This document shows positions 21,485 through 30,975 of a stretch of DNA of 64,000 bases, in pieces. The DNA is taken from positions 127,763,525-127,827,524 of the forward strand of contig CM059187.1 of assembly GCA_030323885.1 (NCBI GenBank). Direction: 5' to 3'. The stretch is from Branchipolynoe longqiensis (lineage: Eukaryota > Annelida > Polychaeta > Phyllodocida > Polynoidae). The notes below the pieces were generated by a model. The model was given only the letters and a program-made list of their open reading frames with translations. It had not been told where the DNA came from and did not search any database. How positions within the stretch are numbered: the stretch's first letter is position 1; each line of letters begins with the position of its first letter. Made by a program: the position numbers and the translations under genes.

Positions 21485-21845
21485 GCGGGGAGGAAGGGGA
21501 AGCAGGGAAGCAGGGAAGCAGGGAAACAGGGAAGCAGGGAAGCAGCGAAGCAGGGAAGCAGTGAAACAGGGAAACAGGGAAGCAGGGAAGCACGGAAGCA
21601 GGGACACAGGGAAGCAGGGAAGCAGGGAAGCTGGGAAGCAGGGAAGCAGAGAAGCAGGGAAGCAGGGAAGCAGGGAAACAGGGAAGCAGCGAAGCAGTGA
21701 AACAGGGAAACAGGGAAGCAGGGAAACAGGGAAGCAGGGAAGCAGGGAAGCAGGGAAGCAAGGAAGTAGGGAAGCAGGGAAGCAGGGACACATGGAAACA
21801 GGGAAGCAGGGAAGCAGGGAAGCAGGGAAGCGGGGGAGCGGCGAG
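21485..21845. repeat. 8-bp minisatellite (GGGAAGCA)n
   Basis: About 43 copies, with GGGAAACA and GGGACACA variants. The unit differs from GGGGAGCG by two G-to-A transitions. A long minus-strand frame reading repeated Ala-Ser-Leu-Leu-Pro-Cys-Phe-Pro is an artefact. Confidence 0.95.
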
Positions 21846-21914
21846 GAGGTAAATGGCTCTGAGACTATATATTTTTCAACCAAAGATTTCCCACCCACTA
21901 CCCACTTTCTGTGG

Positions 21915-22175
21915 CCATTCTGACATTTCTTTGGAGGAAACCTGCTGCCACCACATAGGCTACTCTTTCCGATAAGCAGCAAGGTGTATTTTACATGCAC
22001 TTTCCCACAGACAGGACAGGACATACCAGGACCATCATGGATGAACCAGTTGTGGTCGACTGGTTGGAACGGAAAATAGCCCAAACTGCAAATGTGTCCA
22101 CTGAAGAGGATCGATAGGATGACCCACACCTTCCCAGGTGGACACTCTACCGCCGGAGCTAGGTCCCGCCTCTTA
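21915..22175 (-). mobile_element. SINE-E (mollusc-like tRNA SINE)
   Basis: The minus-strand head reads GGCGGGACCTAGCTCCGGCG with a TAGAGTGTCCACC A-box region and a B-box-like GGGTCATCCTATCGATCC. The body holds CATAGGCTACTCTTTCCGAT and TTTGGAGGAAACC (plus strand). It closely parallels 52305-52550. From memory it resembles a SINE common in molluscs. Confidence 0.85.
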
Positions 22176-22182
22176 GCATAAC

Positions 22183-22320
22183 CAAAGACCCTATAATACT
22201 GAGACGGCTCACTCCCTATCTCTCCCATGGTAATGTAAATTTTGCAGTGCCACCTTGTGGTGGGTTTGATCAGCCCAGCTGCTGGTTGGTGTTTCACATG
22301 TAAACACATACAATGAGATA
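22183..22320 (-). repeat. Repeat H, fullest copy
   Basis: Minus strand: ACATGTGAAACACCAACCAG, CAGCTGGGCTGATC, CCACCACAAGGTGGCACTGC, AAAATTTACATTACCATGGG, AGAGATAGGGAGTGAGCCG and TATTATAGGGTCTTTGG. It touches the SINE-E head. Confidence 0.8.
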
Positions 22321-22369
22321 GGTAAGTATGAATACACATCAATATGAAATGGCTATGAACAAATACACA

Positions 22370-22402
22370 TCATCATCAGCATCATCATCATCATCGCCAT
22401 CA
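22370..22402. repeat. (CAT)n microsatellite
   Basis: Short imperfect CATCAT run. Confidence 0.9.
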
Positions 22403-22445
22403 TCACACATCTTTCACATTCATATATACATTTATACATATAATA

Positions 22446-22560
22446 TAGCAACTGTTTAACCAAGAGAACAGCCAGCACACCAAGTGGTGGGTTCGATCAT
22501 TTTGATTACACAGTACAGGCTGAGTGAGCCGTCTTAGTATTATAGGGTCTTTGGCATAAC
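22446..22560 (+). repeat. Repeat H, variant with inverted segment
   Basis: Right half TGAGTGAGCCGTCTTAGTAT then TATAGGGTCTTTGG as in other H copies. Its left part AGAGAACAGCCAGCACACC continues to ATCATT at about 22501 and is reversed relative to the copy at 29510. Confidence 0.75.
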
Positions 22561-22690
22561 CACATGACGAAATGAATTGAGCTCCCGCTTCCCCTTCGAC
22601 AGGTCGCTGGATTCGAACACTAGCTTCCAAATCTGGGTGCAGAACCTAATTCAAACTGATGACTCAACATTCATACTTGCTGTTCTGTCT
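22561..22690 (+). mobile_element. SINE-A head fragment
   Basis: GACGAAATGAATTGAGCTCC, a B-box-like GGATTCGAACACTAGC, then CAAACTGATGACTCAACATT and ATACTTGCTGTTC. Confidence 0.7.
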
Positions 22691-22945
22691 TTGGTCAAAG
22701 TTCGATTCCCCGTGCCCCCACCTCTGCCTATTTTGATTTCCACCCCTGTGTATAACTTACAACATCATCAAAGGCCAGTTGCTCTCATACCATGTCTATG
22801 TGGTATGGAAGCTTAAAAATCCCTTGGGTCTGTAAAAGTGTAGGCTTGGGCTTTCTATCAACAAACTGTATAATGGTGAAAACAAGTCTATTCAGACTTA
22901 TCAGTGATATGCAGTATAAATGTGCAAGAAAAAAAAGGAATAGTG
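22682..22945 (+). mobile_element. SINE-D copy 1
   Basis: B-box-like AGTTCGATTCCCCGTGCCCC near 22700, then CATCATCAAAGGCCAGTTGC, CATGTCTATGTGGTATGG, AAAATCCCTTGGGTC, AAACAAGTCTATTCAG and a terminal AAGAAAAAAAAGG tail. Reverse-complement match to 57001-57272. Confidence 0.85.
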
Positions 22946-22984
22946 GAATTGAGAAGAGCTATTGTACACGATTGAAATTTCCTC

Positions 22985-23336
22985 CAGCAGTACAGTCCCC
23001 GATAAAAGCATAACATTGTCCAAACCATAACACTCATCTAAATTTGATTCTACATAACCAACTTAGGTACTCGTGCACTTAGTAAGTACTTATTGATGGG
23101 TAGAAGGGGATACTAGGTCAATTTAAGCGAATATGTTACTGTTGAAACAGATTATGTCAGAATTTTAATGGGCCTGCCAAAATTGGTTTCGTATGTTTCC
23201 ACTTCAAATATCTCCAAATTTACCCATTTAAAATAAAAGTTACTTCAAACTATAATAATAATGATCAACCTAATGTATTTATTTTAGAAATGGCAAAAAG
23301 TCAAAACCAAAAATTAAATGCTACGCAAAACTTTAA
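22985..23336 (+). mobile_element. MITE-C, diverged
   Basis: Left end TACAGTCCCCGATAAAAGCA (degraded terminus), then CTACATAACCAACTTAGGT, CACTTCAAATATCTCC, AAAATAAAAGTTACTTCAAA; right end GCTACGCAAAACTTTAA. Confidence 0.82.
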
Positions 23337-23394
23337 TGCCCACCCTATAGTAAGGTAACTCCCCCCTTGCTACGTAAAAGCAATTATTCATTCA

Positions 23395-23590
23395 CCAGTA
23401 AAATTAATTGGTCAGCTGTAATGAGTTTCCTTTTCTAAAGGAGATCTATCTTTTGACTTCAAATGTCTCAAAAGTTAGCCAGCTAATATAAACAATTACT
23501 TTAAGTTGCAACAAGGTAGACGACAACAATCGACCTAATATATTATTTCAAAATATGGCTGAAACACAAAATAACCTTAGGACATTGAAT
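23395..23590 (+). mobile_element. MITE-C, right-half fragment
   Basis: Begins in AAAATTAATTGGTCAGC and includes TGACTTCAAATGTCTCAAAA, GTTAGCCAGCTAATATAAAC and GTTGCAACAAGGTAGACG, then fades at GGCTGAAACACAAAATAACC. Confidence 0.65.
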
Positions 23591-23599
23591 GTAGAATCA

Positions 23600-24027
23600 A
23601 GGAATATAATACAAAACTACATTTCTTTTTTTTAATGCAAAGGGGGCTATGTGAAATGGAAGACTGAGTGTGGGTGGACATTGTAGTAGCCAGAGTATAC
23701 TGGGAAGGCACTGCTTCTGGATGTGTGCAACTAAGAACCAGTTTGCTAAAACACTAAATGCACCCCTATGCCATCGGATTGAACGGCTCAAATCGTCATG
23801 GTCTGGGTGCCGAGCAGCTCACTGCCCTTAGTGTAACCTATTGCTACCAGGGGGCGCCACTGCGCGTGCCTCGTGCGCTGCGCCGGTTGTCACTTCGGGG
23901 TTTTCCCTGCCTTTTCTGTTTGATATGTTGTAGTCTGGCGCGCCTACCTAGTGAAATAATCCCGACTCCAAAAATATATAATGTTCATGAATTTTCATTT
24001 CCTGACCGCTAAGACTGCGCAGAATGC
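23600..24027. other. No gene; one CTCF-like motif
   Basis: Ordinary sequence becoming CpG-rich at 23845-23905 (GCGCGTGCCTCGTGCGCTGC). No exon supported. Confidence 0.45.
23843..23860 (+). promoter_or_regulatory. CTCF-like motif
   Basis: GCTACCAGGGGGCGCCAC fits the vertebrate/insect CTCF core (CCASYAGRKGGC-type). Motif match only; a chance match in 64 kb is plausible. Confidence 0.3.
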
Positions 24028-24372
24028 GACCAGACGGAATGGCCGAATGTGTTGTGCATCCGTGTCCGTTTTGGTAGAGCATGGGATTCGAACCCAAGGG
24101 TTTGAACCCTACTCGAGTCAAACCAACGACTTAACAATTGATGCTTGTCGTTTCATAGCCCGGCGTTCAGCATTATTCGGATAGGGCAAGGGCTCGTTGG
24201 CTCAGTGTTAGGATAATGTGACTGAGTGGGATATCAAGTCATGGTGCTGGTGGCGTGGTCTACCAGTGGGGCAGCACTATAATGTTGCCACGAGTGCGCA
24301 CTGTCTCAAGTCAGTACCCGTCCTGACACGACCTTAATTGTTGCCAGGACGTAAAACTCCAAAAAACACCAA
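24028..24372 (+). mobile_element. SINE-A, full length
   Basis: Head GACGGAATGGCCGAATGTGT, doubled B-box-like region (GGGATTCGAACCC and GGGTTTGAACCC), complete body and 3' end GTTGCCAGGACGTAAAACTC. Confidence 0.93.
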
Positions 24373-24486
24373 TCTTCACTTCCGCTGAAGCTCAATTCGC
24401 GGGGAATTATCGAATTCGAATTATAAAAATCTGGAGATTAATATTTTCTTCCAACAAAACTTCAGCTTTTAATCAGCGATGTTTAA

Positions 24487-24660
24487 GCTAGACTTCAGGG
24501 TGATGTAGTGTTCTTATCAGAACAGCTATTGTTTTATCCCATTGCATAACCAACTGTTTTGATTAATATGAGCCAATATCAGGTCAGGAAAGGTGTGTTT
24601 GTGTGTGTCTTCTGCGTATGTGTGTTTATTGCCATGCCAAAGCATTTGCAATAATTAATA
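24487..24660. repeat. Repeat K, copy 1
   Basis: About 170 bp matching 40343-40515: AGACTTCAGGGTGATGTAGT, GTTCTTATCAGAA, ATGAGCCAATATC, GGTGTGTTTGTGTGTG and TTGCCATGCCAAAGCA. No termini or coding capacity seen. Confidence 0.8.
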
Positions 24661-25159
24661 AACACCACAACTAATAGGACTAAATACATTGCGGATGTAG
24701 TTGCAGTGTACATGTACGGTGGATGTCCCATGGTATATTGGGCATCGTGCGGGGAATCTACCTGAGGCGGCATCGAAAACCCACCTAAGGACCACCATGT
24801 CAATTAAATTTAACTCCAACGAACAACAACAAATACCTTATTATAAGATATTCTCCTCACATGAACACTATGTATCGTTCTATCCGTTAGATATGGTGTT
24901 TTTAGTCAAACATAAATCAAATAAAGCATTGTGTTCCGCATTTATTATTTTGCTGAGGAGCAGCTGAGAGGTGTTTTTTAGTGATTTTATTTACTGGATG
25001 CCATGTGGTCGGTTTATGAGTTAATACGTACGCAGTACTCTTATTTTCTAGGTAGTCGACCGTTACCTTGACAACGCCTCACACATGACGCATTTGCATA
25101 CCTGAACCGCCTGTTTCTGAGCATGCGCAATGATGGTGTTAATGCGTTTCACAAAACCA
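24661..25159. other. No recognised element
   Basis: Ordinary sequence. A 20-base word (AAAACYCACCTAAGGACCAC) near 24778 recurs near 39030 and may mark an undefined old repeat. Confidence 0.4.
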
Positions 25160-25232
25160 TACCCGTCCTGATATGACCTTAGATGTTGCTAGGATGTAAA
25201 ACAACAACAAACAAACAAACCAACCATACCAT
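25160..25232 (+). mobile_element. SINE-A 3' fragment
   Basis: ACCCGTCCTGATATGACCTT, GATGTTGCTAGGATGTAAAA and a CAACAACAAACAAAC tail. Confidence 0.8.
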
Positions 25233-25289
25233 ATCGGAATTAATCATACATGTCGTTGAAGTAGTACCGGTAGCTGGGACCGAATTCAT

Positions 25290-25478
25290 AGAGTGCAGGA
25301 GTTAAAATCGCGGTAGCGTCAAAGCAATGGCTTACAAAATTGATACCTGACGCTCGGCATTACTAGGATTGGGCAAGGACTGGTTAGCTGTGTATCCAGA
25401 TAACGTGACTGAGTGTAAAATCAGGTCATGGTGCTGGATGTCTGGGCTCCTAGTGGGCAGCATTATAAAGTGGCATAG
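25290..25478 (+). mobile_element. SINE-A middle fragment
   Basis: GTCAAAGCAATGGCTTAC, GACGCTCGGCATTACTAGG, GGCAAGGACTGGTTAGC, GATAACGTGACTGAGTG and TCAGGTCATGGTGCTGG; head and 3' end absent. Confidence 0.75.
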
Positions 25479-25744
25479 CAAAGATATTTAATAAAAAATG
25501 TAAGTAGAATTAGTCCAACCCAATCCCCATTGATGTGTTATTGCGACCTGGGTATATGGGGCTGTTGGGATGGATATTATACAATTTATTTAGTAAGTTT
25601 GACGTAACTATAACAGGGTTTGAACCCAGGACAGCTCACATTCATTTTGCTAGGGGTGTCCGTTATGATTATATGCATTAGCTTACTGGCATATCTACCT
25701 ACAACTCACCACAACTATCATCAGTGATCACAGTCACTATCAGT

Positions 25745-25835
25745 ATCATCACTAGCACCATCCCCACCACCACCACCACATCCGCCACCGCCATCACCTC
25801 CGCCACCACCACCACCACCACCACCATCACCTCCC
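25745..25835. repeat. (CCA/CCG)n trinucleotide repeat
   Basis: CACCACCACCACATCCGCC-type run with CACCACCACC cores. Confidence 0.9.
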
Positions 25836-25839
25836 CCTA

Positions 25840-26232
25840 CATGAGATGGGATGGCTGAATGAGTTGAGCGTCCGTCTCCCGTTTTGGTATATCATGGGAT
25901 TCGATGGTAGATCATGGGATTCGATGGTAGATCATGGGATTCGATGGTAGATCATGGGATTCGATGGCCGTCGACTTTACACATTGATTCGAACCGTGGT
26001 CGAGTCAAACCAATGACTTACAAATTTATAGTTGTCGCTTCCTAGCCTGGCACTTGGGCAGTATTAGGATAGGGAAAGGGGACTGGTTGGTGCAATGTCA
26101 GGATAATGTGACTAAGTGGGTCATGGTGCTAAAGGTCTGGTCTCCCAGTGGGGCACGAGTTCACCGTGAGTGCGCACTGTCCTTATATGACCTTAGATGT
26201 TGCCAGGACGTAAAACTGCAACAACCACCCAA
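25840..26232 (+). mobile_element. SINE-A with internal 20-bp tandem array
   Basis: Full-length SINE-A from GATGGGATGGCTGAATGAG to GTTGCCAGGACGTAAAACTG. At 25891-25968 the B-box-proximal unit ATCATGGGATTCGATGGTAG is repeated four times with no mismatch except at the last unit edge. The array lies where other copies have one ATCGTGGGATTCGAACCC. Confidence 0.92.
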
Positions 26233-26545
26233 CCTACAGCCAATAGGCTTTCACACTTCTTTAACAGCTATTAATGCACAGCTCGAGAGACTGCCGACAA
26301 ATACACCAAGTCAAGAACCTGGACGATTCAGTAATAAGAGATGCGATATCTCTTCAAGTTGCCATTTCACTAACCGTCCTCATCTGCTCATATGACCAGG
26401 AAGGTAAAGCTTCAACAAATAAATGACGCCATCACTCTTCTTGTGCAATCGCCGACTTATTAACCCGCACGGCGGATTGAGAGATAGGGTGACGATGTTA
26501 ACCGCGTCACCGCGCCTATAAATGGACATTTAAAATCGAAACTGA
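26233..26545. other. No recognised element
   Basis: Unremarkable sequence between two SINE-A copies. Confidence 0.4.
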
Positions 26546-26873
26546 GACGCGGTCACCGAATGGGTAGAGCGCAGGATTCCCGTGCGGAAGGTCGGGAGTT
26601 CGAATCCTAGCCCAGTCAAACCAATGATTACAAAATTGATAATTGTAGCTATATAGCCTGGCGCTCGGCATCACTAGGACAGGACAATAACTGGTTAACA
26701 CAGTATCAGGATAATGTGACTGTGTGGGATATCGGGTCGTGATGCTGGCAGCCTGGCCTCCCAGTGAGGCAGGACTATGAGCTCGCCATGAGTGCGCACT
26801 GTTACAAGTCAGTACCCATCGTCATAGGACTTTAGATATTGCTAGGACTTAAAACAACCACAAACAAACAATT
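26546..26873 (+). mobile_element. SINE-A, full length
   Basis: Head GACGCGGTCACCGAATGGGT with GTAGAGCGCAGGATTCCC, B-box-like GGGAGTTCGAATCCTAG, complete body, 3' end TGCTAGGACTTAAAACAACC. Body reads GGCAGCC-GGCCTCCCAGTG. Confidence 0.92.
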
Positions 26874-27149
26874 TAAAATCGATAATCCCTACCAAGTCTG
26901 GGTCGGGAGGAAGGACGACTGACGGCCGACGACCTAACAGGCAGGGCATGGTTCCTCCTCATAGATCCGACATTATATCCCATCTGACATATCCAGTCGG
27001 ACGTTTTATGTGCCGGAAGGCTCTCGTTAAGCGGCGGAAAAGACTAACCTCCCCTCGACGGCTACCCCTCGTAAAGGAGGGTTTCAATTATATGTAGAAT
27101 TACGTGGTGATTGATAGAGAGTGTCGTATTTCACGACGGACCAGGGACC
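26874..27149. other. No recognised element
   Basis: Moderately GC-rich sequence without repeats or convincing coding potential. Confidence 0.35.
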
Positions 27150-27925
27150 CTACCAAATACTCTCTCCTTCCCACTTCCCACACATCTCACCGAGTCCACT
27201 TCATCCCTCCCTCGTCCATCCCAAGCTCCCCTGCACTGCCCTCTCCTACACTCCCTTCGCCATGCCTCCTCTCCCCTTCCAACCCCACCCCTCCGCTCCC
27301 CTCCACTTCCTCATCCCTCTCCTCTCCTCCTCTCATCTCCCTCCCTCCTCTCCCCTCCTTTCCCCTCCTCTCCCCCCCTCTCCCCTCCTCTCCCCTCCTC
27401 TCCCCTCCTCTCCCCTCCTCTCCCCTCCTCTCCCCTCCTCTCCCCTCCTCTCCCCTCCTCTCTCCTCCTCTCTCCTCCTCCTCTCTCCTCTCTCATCTTC
27501 CTCCCCTCCCTCTCTCCCTCCTCTCTCCCCTCTATCTCCCCTCCTCCTCCCCTCCTCTCCTCCCTCTCCCTCCTCTCCCCTTCTTCTCCAACTGTCCATC
27601 CTCTTCTCCCCTCCTTCCCCCCTCTTCCCCCCCTCTTCTCCCCTCTTCTCCCCCTCCTCTCCTCTCCCCTCCCCTCTCTTCTCCCCTCGTCTCCCCCTCC
27701 TCTCCCCTCGCCTCCCCTCGTCTCCGCCTCATCTCCCCTCGTCTCCGCCTCGTCTCCCCTCGTCTCCCCCTCGTCTCCCCTCGTCTCCCCTCGTCTCCCC
27801 TCGTCTCCCATCCTATCCCCTCCTATCCCCTCCCCTCTTCTCTCCTCCCACCCCTCCACCCTTCGTTCCCTTCTCCCCTCCCCTCTCCTCACCCCACCTT
27901 TCCCGCCATCTCCCCTTTGCCCGAG
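27150..27925. repeat. Long pyrimidine tract with 10-bp (CTCCTCTCCC)n core
   Basis: About 770 bp overwhelmingly C/T on the plus strand. 27360-27470 is a near-perfect CTCCTCTCCC array; 27690-27810 shifts to CTCGTCTCCC. Ser/Pro/Leu-rich frames of 270-280 codons are open in all three frames, as expected from composition. Confidence 0.95.
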
Positions 27926-28289
27926 CTAATATGACATTTCCGGGTATCCATGGACAGGAATGAACCCGCTAGAGAAGGGAAAAAAATAATAGGCATTGTG
28001 TACATGCGAAAAGGTTGGAAACAGTAACGGGATCACCTACTTGCATCTTCTGAACATGCGCAGCGCAATGCACTGATTTAAATAGGAGCGGAAGCATGCG
28101 CGATATGTGTGTAAATCCACCAGTATCATCTCTTAAATGTAAGACCAAGAATATGATTTGTCTGTTGGAGGATAGAATTCCATGGGAAAAGAAAACATCC
28201 CAACTATTACTATATACATTGTTTGTATGTACATATGCGCCATCAATATAGATCATGTATGTATACATGCATAACATATATACATACTT
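27926..28289. other. No recognised element
   Basis: Ordinary sequence with ATGCGC-type words near 28049 and 28094. Confidence 0.4.
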
Positions 28290-28440
28290 ATGTAGAAATA
28301 TAGAGACATATAGAGACATTCATAGACATATCTAGACATATATAGACATATGCTGACATATATTGAAATATATTGATATATATTGAAATATATTGACATA
28401 TATTGAAATATATTGACATATATGGACACATATATAGACA
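28290..28440. repeat. Degenerate ATATTGAAATATATTGACAT repeat
   Basis: Irregular 10-12-bp words: TATAGACATA, TATTGAAATA, TATTGACATA. Confidence 0.85.
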
Positions 28441-28802
28441 TTATATATATATATGCTTATATGCTTCTGTGCACACATGTATTTCAATTAGTGTATGGCA
28501 GGTTTAGCAGTAAACATAACCAAGAATATAATCCACTCCTAGTTAAGTTTATATATATCTATATATATAAAGATATATATGAAGTGAAAATTATGAACAA
28601 AAACAAAATGCAGCAATTGCGTTTAGCGAAATACTGCCCAATTATGATCAGACCAACATTTCCAAAATGGTGTGATGCTTGGCTTGGATATTATGTGTAA
28701 CATGGCATTTTGGGGGTTGTGAGTGGGCCGCTGGGCTGGAGGGGGTGAGTTGGGGGGGGGGTTGGAGTGCATTAGAGAGGGTGCATCCTGCTTCCTGACC
28801 GC
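28441..28802. other. No recognised element
   Basis: AT-rich part to about 28700, then GC-rich with a GGGGGGGGG run at about 28753; it leads into the candidate exon below. Confidence 0.4.
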
Positions 28803-28818
28803 TCGCCCTCTGGTGTCA
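28803..28818 (-). promoter_or_regulatory. CTCF-like motif upstream of a candidate exon
   Basis: On the minus strand GACACCAGAGGGCGAG fits the CTCF core. It lies 26 bp before the ATG of the candidate exon at 28845. Motif resemblance only. Confidence 0.3.
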
Positions 28819-28844
28819 GTGACAGCCTTGGATCAGACACGGCA

Positions 28845-28934
28845 ATGGCGTCATCGGCCTTCTTCCAGCACCTGAGCCCAAATCGCTTTGTTAACGAGAA
28901 AGTGTGGCTGTATCCCAATGGAGATGGTGGGTGA
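28845..28934 (+). CDS. Candidate first coding exon, unknown gene
   Basis: An ATG in good initiation context (G at -3, G at +4) opens MASSAFFQHLSPNRFVNEKV, followed by WLYPNGDGG and then TGA. The peptide is not low-complexity, unlike nearly all other frames here. Possible splice donors GTGGGTGAA (after GAGATG) and GTGAATCC lie at its end, so the true exon could stop before the TGA. The sequence upstream is GC-rich and contains a CTCF-like motif; a SINE-A starts 17 bp after the stop. I do not recognise the protein. A chance frame of 29 codons is quite possible. Confidence 0.25.
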   Translation: MASSAFFQHLSPNRFVNEKVWLYPNGDGG

Positions 28935-28950
28935 ATCCAGCATAAGAACA

Positions 28951-29281
28951 GGTTGGTTGGTTGACTGTTGCAGTTTTACGTCCTGGCAACATATAAGGTC
29001 ATATCAGGATGGGTACCGAGTTGTGACAATGCGCACTCATGGCAACGTTATAGTGCTGCCCCACTGGGAAATCAGGCTGCTGATACCATAACCCAATATC
29101 CCACTCAGTCACATTATACTGACACTGAGCTAAGCAGTCATTGCCCTATCCTATTAACACCGAGCGCCAGGCTAGGACACAGAAAGTATCAATTTTGTAA
29201 GTCAGTGGTTTGACTCAACTGGGAACCAAACACCGGCTCATGAGGCTCGCGCTCTACTGATTCAGCCACCGCGCCCGGTAG
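28951..29281 (-). mobile_element. SINE-A, full length
   Basis: Left end TTTTACGTCCTGGCAACATA (complement of the 3' end), right end CTGATTCAGCCACCGCGCCC (complement of the head), with all body blocks between. Confidence 0.93.
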
Positions 29282-29369
29282 TGTATGAACACCTTGCAAA
29301 CTCGGAATGACCAGCAAAATTCCAAGTATTGCTTTCACATTACCATCTGACGCTTATCCAATATATCTG

Positions 29370-29490
29370 ATGTGTTGGCTGGATAAGTTCAGCATGTGTT
29401 TCACTTGTGGCAGATCAAAGGTTCAAATCCCCAACAGAATCAAAGCAATGACTTCAAAATTGACACTTGTCACTTACCTTGCAAATTGTT
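29370..29490 (+). mobile_element. SINE-A-like head, TTCAGCATGTG subtype
   Basis: GTGTTGGCTGGATAAGTTCA, CATGTGTTTCACTTGTGGCA, B-box-like AGGTTCAAATCCCCA, then TCAAAGCAATGACTTC and AAATTGACACTTGTCAC. Shares this anticodon-arm sequence with 30836. Confidence 0.7.
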
Positions 29491-29509
29491 CTCGTATTGC
29501 CTTACCATT

Positions 29510-29610
29510 ATCAAAGACCCTAACACTAAGCCGGCTCACTCAGCCTGTATTGTGTAATCAAGAGAACAGCCAGAGCACCAGGTGGTGGGGTTAATCATTT
29601 CGATAGTGTT
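29510..29610 (-). repeat. Repeat H
   Basis: Minus strand: GATTACACAATACAGGCTGA, GTGAGCCGGCTTAGTGTTAG and GGTCTTTGATAA. The segment AGAGAACAGCCAGAGCACCA to AATCATT (29570-29600) is in the opposite relative orientation to the copy at 22446. Confidence 0.72.
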
Positions 29611-29703
29611 ATAGACCTATTTCATATGACGTCAGCATAGGTATTTAGGTCAGTGCACGTGCTGCTTGGCTGCAGGACGACACACTGTCACACTGCAATC
29701 TCA

Positions 29704-29834
29704 ATGGCTATGAGCACTCTTCATACAGAAAAAGTGAAATATCTCTAAAACCACATGACCTATACACAAACTGCTTGGAAAACATATAGAAAACACATTC
29801 AACGAACAGATTATATTAAATTTATAAGGTTAGG
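29704..29834 (-). mobile_element. TIR-V internal-repeat fragment
   Basis: Reverse-complement match, roughly 75-80%, to the 152-bp internal repeat of the element at 7221: AACCTTATAAATTTAATATA (complement at the right), TTTAGAGATATTTCACTTTT, TCTGTATGAAGA. No CCGGTGTCGC terminus is visible here. Confidence 0.65.
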
Positions 29835-29939
29835 GTTCTGCATTTCTATTAATTTGGTGGTGGTCCGAGTTCTATAGGTGTAGCAACATGCAACGAGTTG
29901 GGACCTCCCTCCTCTAGTTACATTAGGGAGGGAGTCATG

Positions 29940-30610
29940 AGGTGTGTGGTGTGAGAGCGCTAACTGAGGTGGGTGAGGGGGAGAAGGAGTGCAGGTGAGG
30001 AAGGGGGAGGGGAGGGGGAGCAGGAGGAGGAGGCGGAGAGGGAGTGCTGGGGTGGAAGAGGGAGTATTGGGAGAGTGGAGGGGAGCAGGAGGCAGAGAGG
30101 GAGGCGGAAGGGGGAGGGAGGTGTGGTGTGAGAGGGCTGAGTGACAGGTGTGAGGTGTGGGGGGAGGGAGGAGGACGGAGAGGAATGGGGGAGAGGGAAA
30201 GGAAGGAGGAGGAAGGGAGAGGAAGGAGGAGGAAGGAGGAGGAAGGAGGAGGAAGGAGGAGGAAGGAGGAGGCAGGAGGAGGAAGGGGGAGGGGAGGGAG
30301 GTGTGGCGTGAGAGCACTGGGTAAGGTGGATGAGGAGGGAGATAGGGAGAGGGAAGGGTGGGGATGGGGGGGAGGGGAGGGGATGGGCGGTGAGGCCGGG
30401 GGAGGGTGGGCAGAGGGGGGAGGGGAGGGGATGGAAGGGGAGTGAGGGAAGGGGAGGGCGGGAGAGGGAGGGGGAAGAGCGGTGAGGCCCGGAGGAGGGA
30501 GGTTCGGAGGGAGGTTCGGAGGGAGGGTCGGAGGGTGCAGAGGGATCGGGGGGAGGGAAGGGAAGAGAGCAGGGGAGGGCGGGACAATGAGGGAGGGTGG
30601 GGCAAAGGGA
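29940..30610. repeat. Purine-rich tract with 9-bp GGAGGAGGAA core
   Basis: About 670 bp of G/A-dominated sequence; 30190-30290 repeats AGGAGGAGGAAGG. A GGAGGTTCGGAGG unit repeats near 30498-30535. Proline/serine-rich frames on the minus strand are compositional. Confidence 0.92.
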
Positions 30611-30689
30611 GGTGGGGACCAGGCAGTAGGTGCAACATCGGCATCCAAATGACAGGCAATCTCTCTTTTTTAATTTTAAACTCACCCTC

Positions 30690-30835
30690 TCGCCTTTTAT
30701 GTGTTTACATGTAAAACACCAGCCAGCAGCTGGGCTGATCAAACCCACCAAAAAATGGGTTTGCAAACTTTACATTACCATGCAAGAGATATGGAGTGAG
30801 CCGTCTTAGTGTTATAGGGTCTTTGCCATTAACAA
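30690..30835 (+). repeat. Repeat H
   Basis: TGTGTTTACATGTAAAACAC, CAGCCAGCAGCTGGGCTGAT, AAACTTTACATTACCATG, GAGTGAGCCGTCTTAGTG, TATAGGGTCTTTGCC. Confidence 0.8.
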
Positions 30836-30975
30836 TATATCCGACGGGTTGGCTGAATAAGTTCAGCATGTGCTTCACATGTGGCAGATCGAGGGTTCAA
30901 TCCCCAGCAGAGTCAAAGCAATGACGTCAAAATTGAGACTTGGCACTACATTTCCTGGTGCTTTGCATTAATGTT
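30836..30975 (+). mobile_element. SINE-A-like head, TTCAGCATGTG subtype
   Basis: GACGGGTTGGCTGAATAAGT, TCAGCATGTGCTTCACATGT, B-box-like GGGTTCAATCCCCAGC, then GTCAAAGCAATGACG and GCTTTGCATTAATG. It abuts repeat H. Confidence 0.75.

Noticed and set aside
20780..22342. 520-codon minus-strand frame
   Set aside because: It reads through SINE-E and the two 8-bp arrays; the C-terminal part is low-complexity proline/serine.
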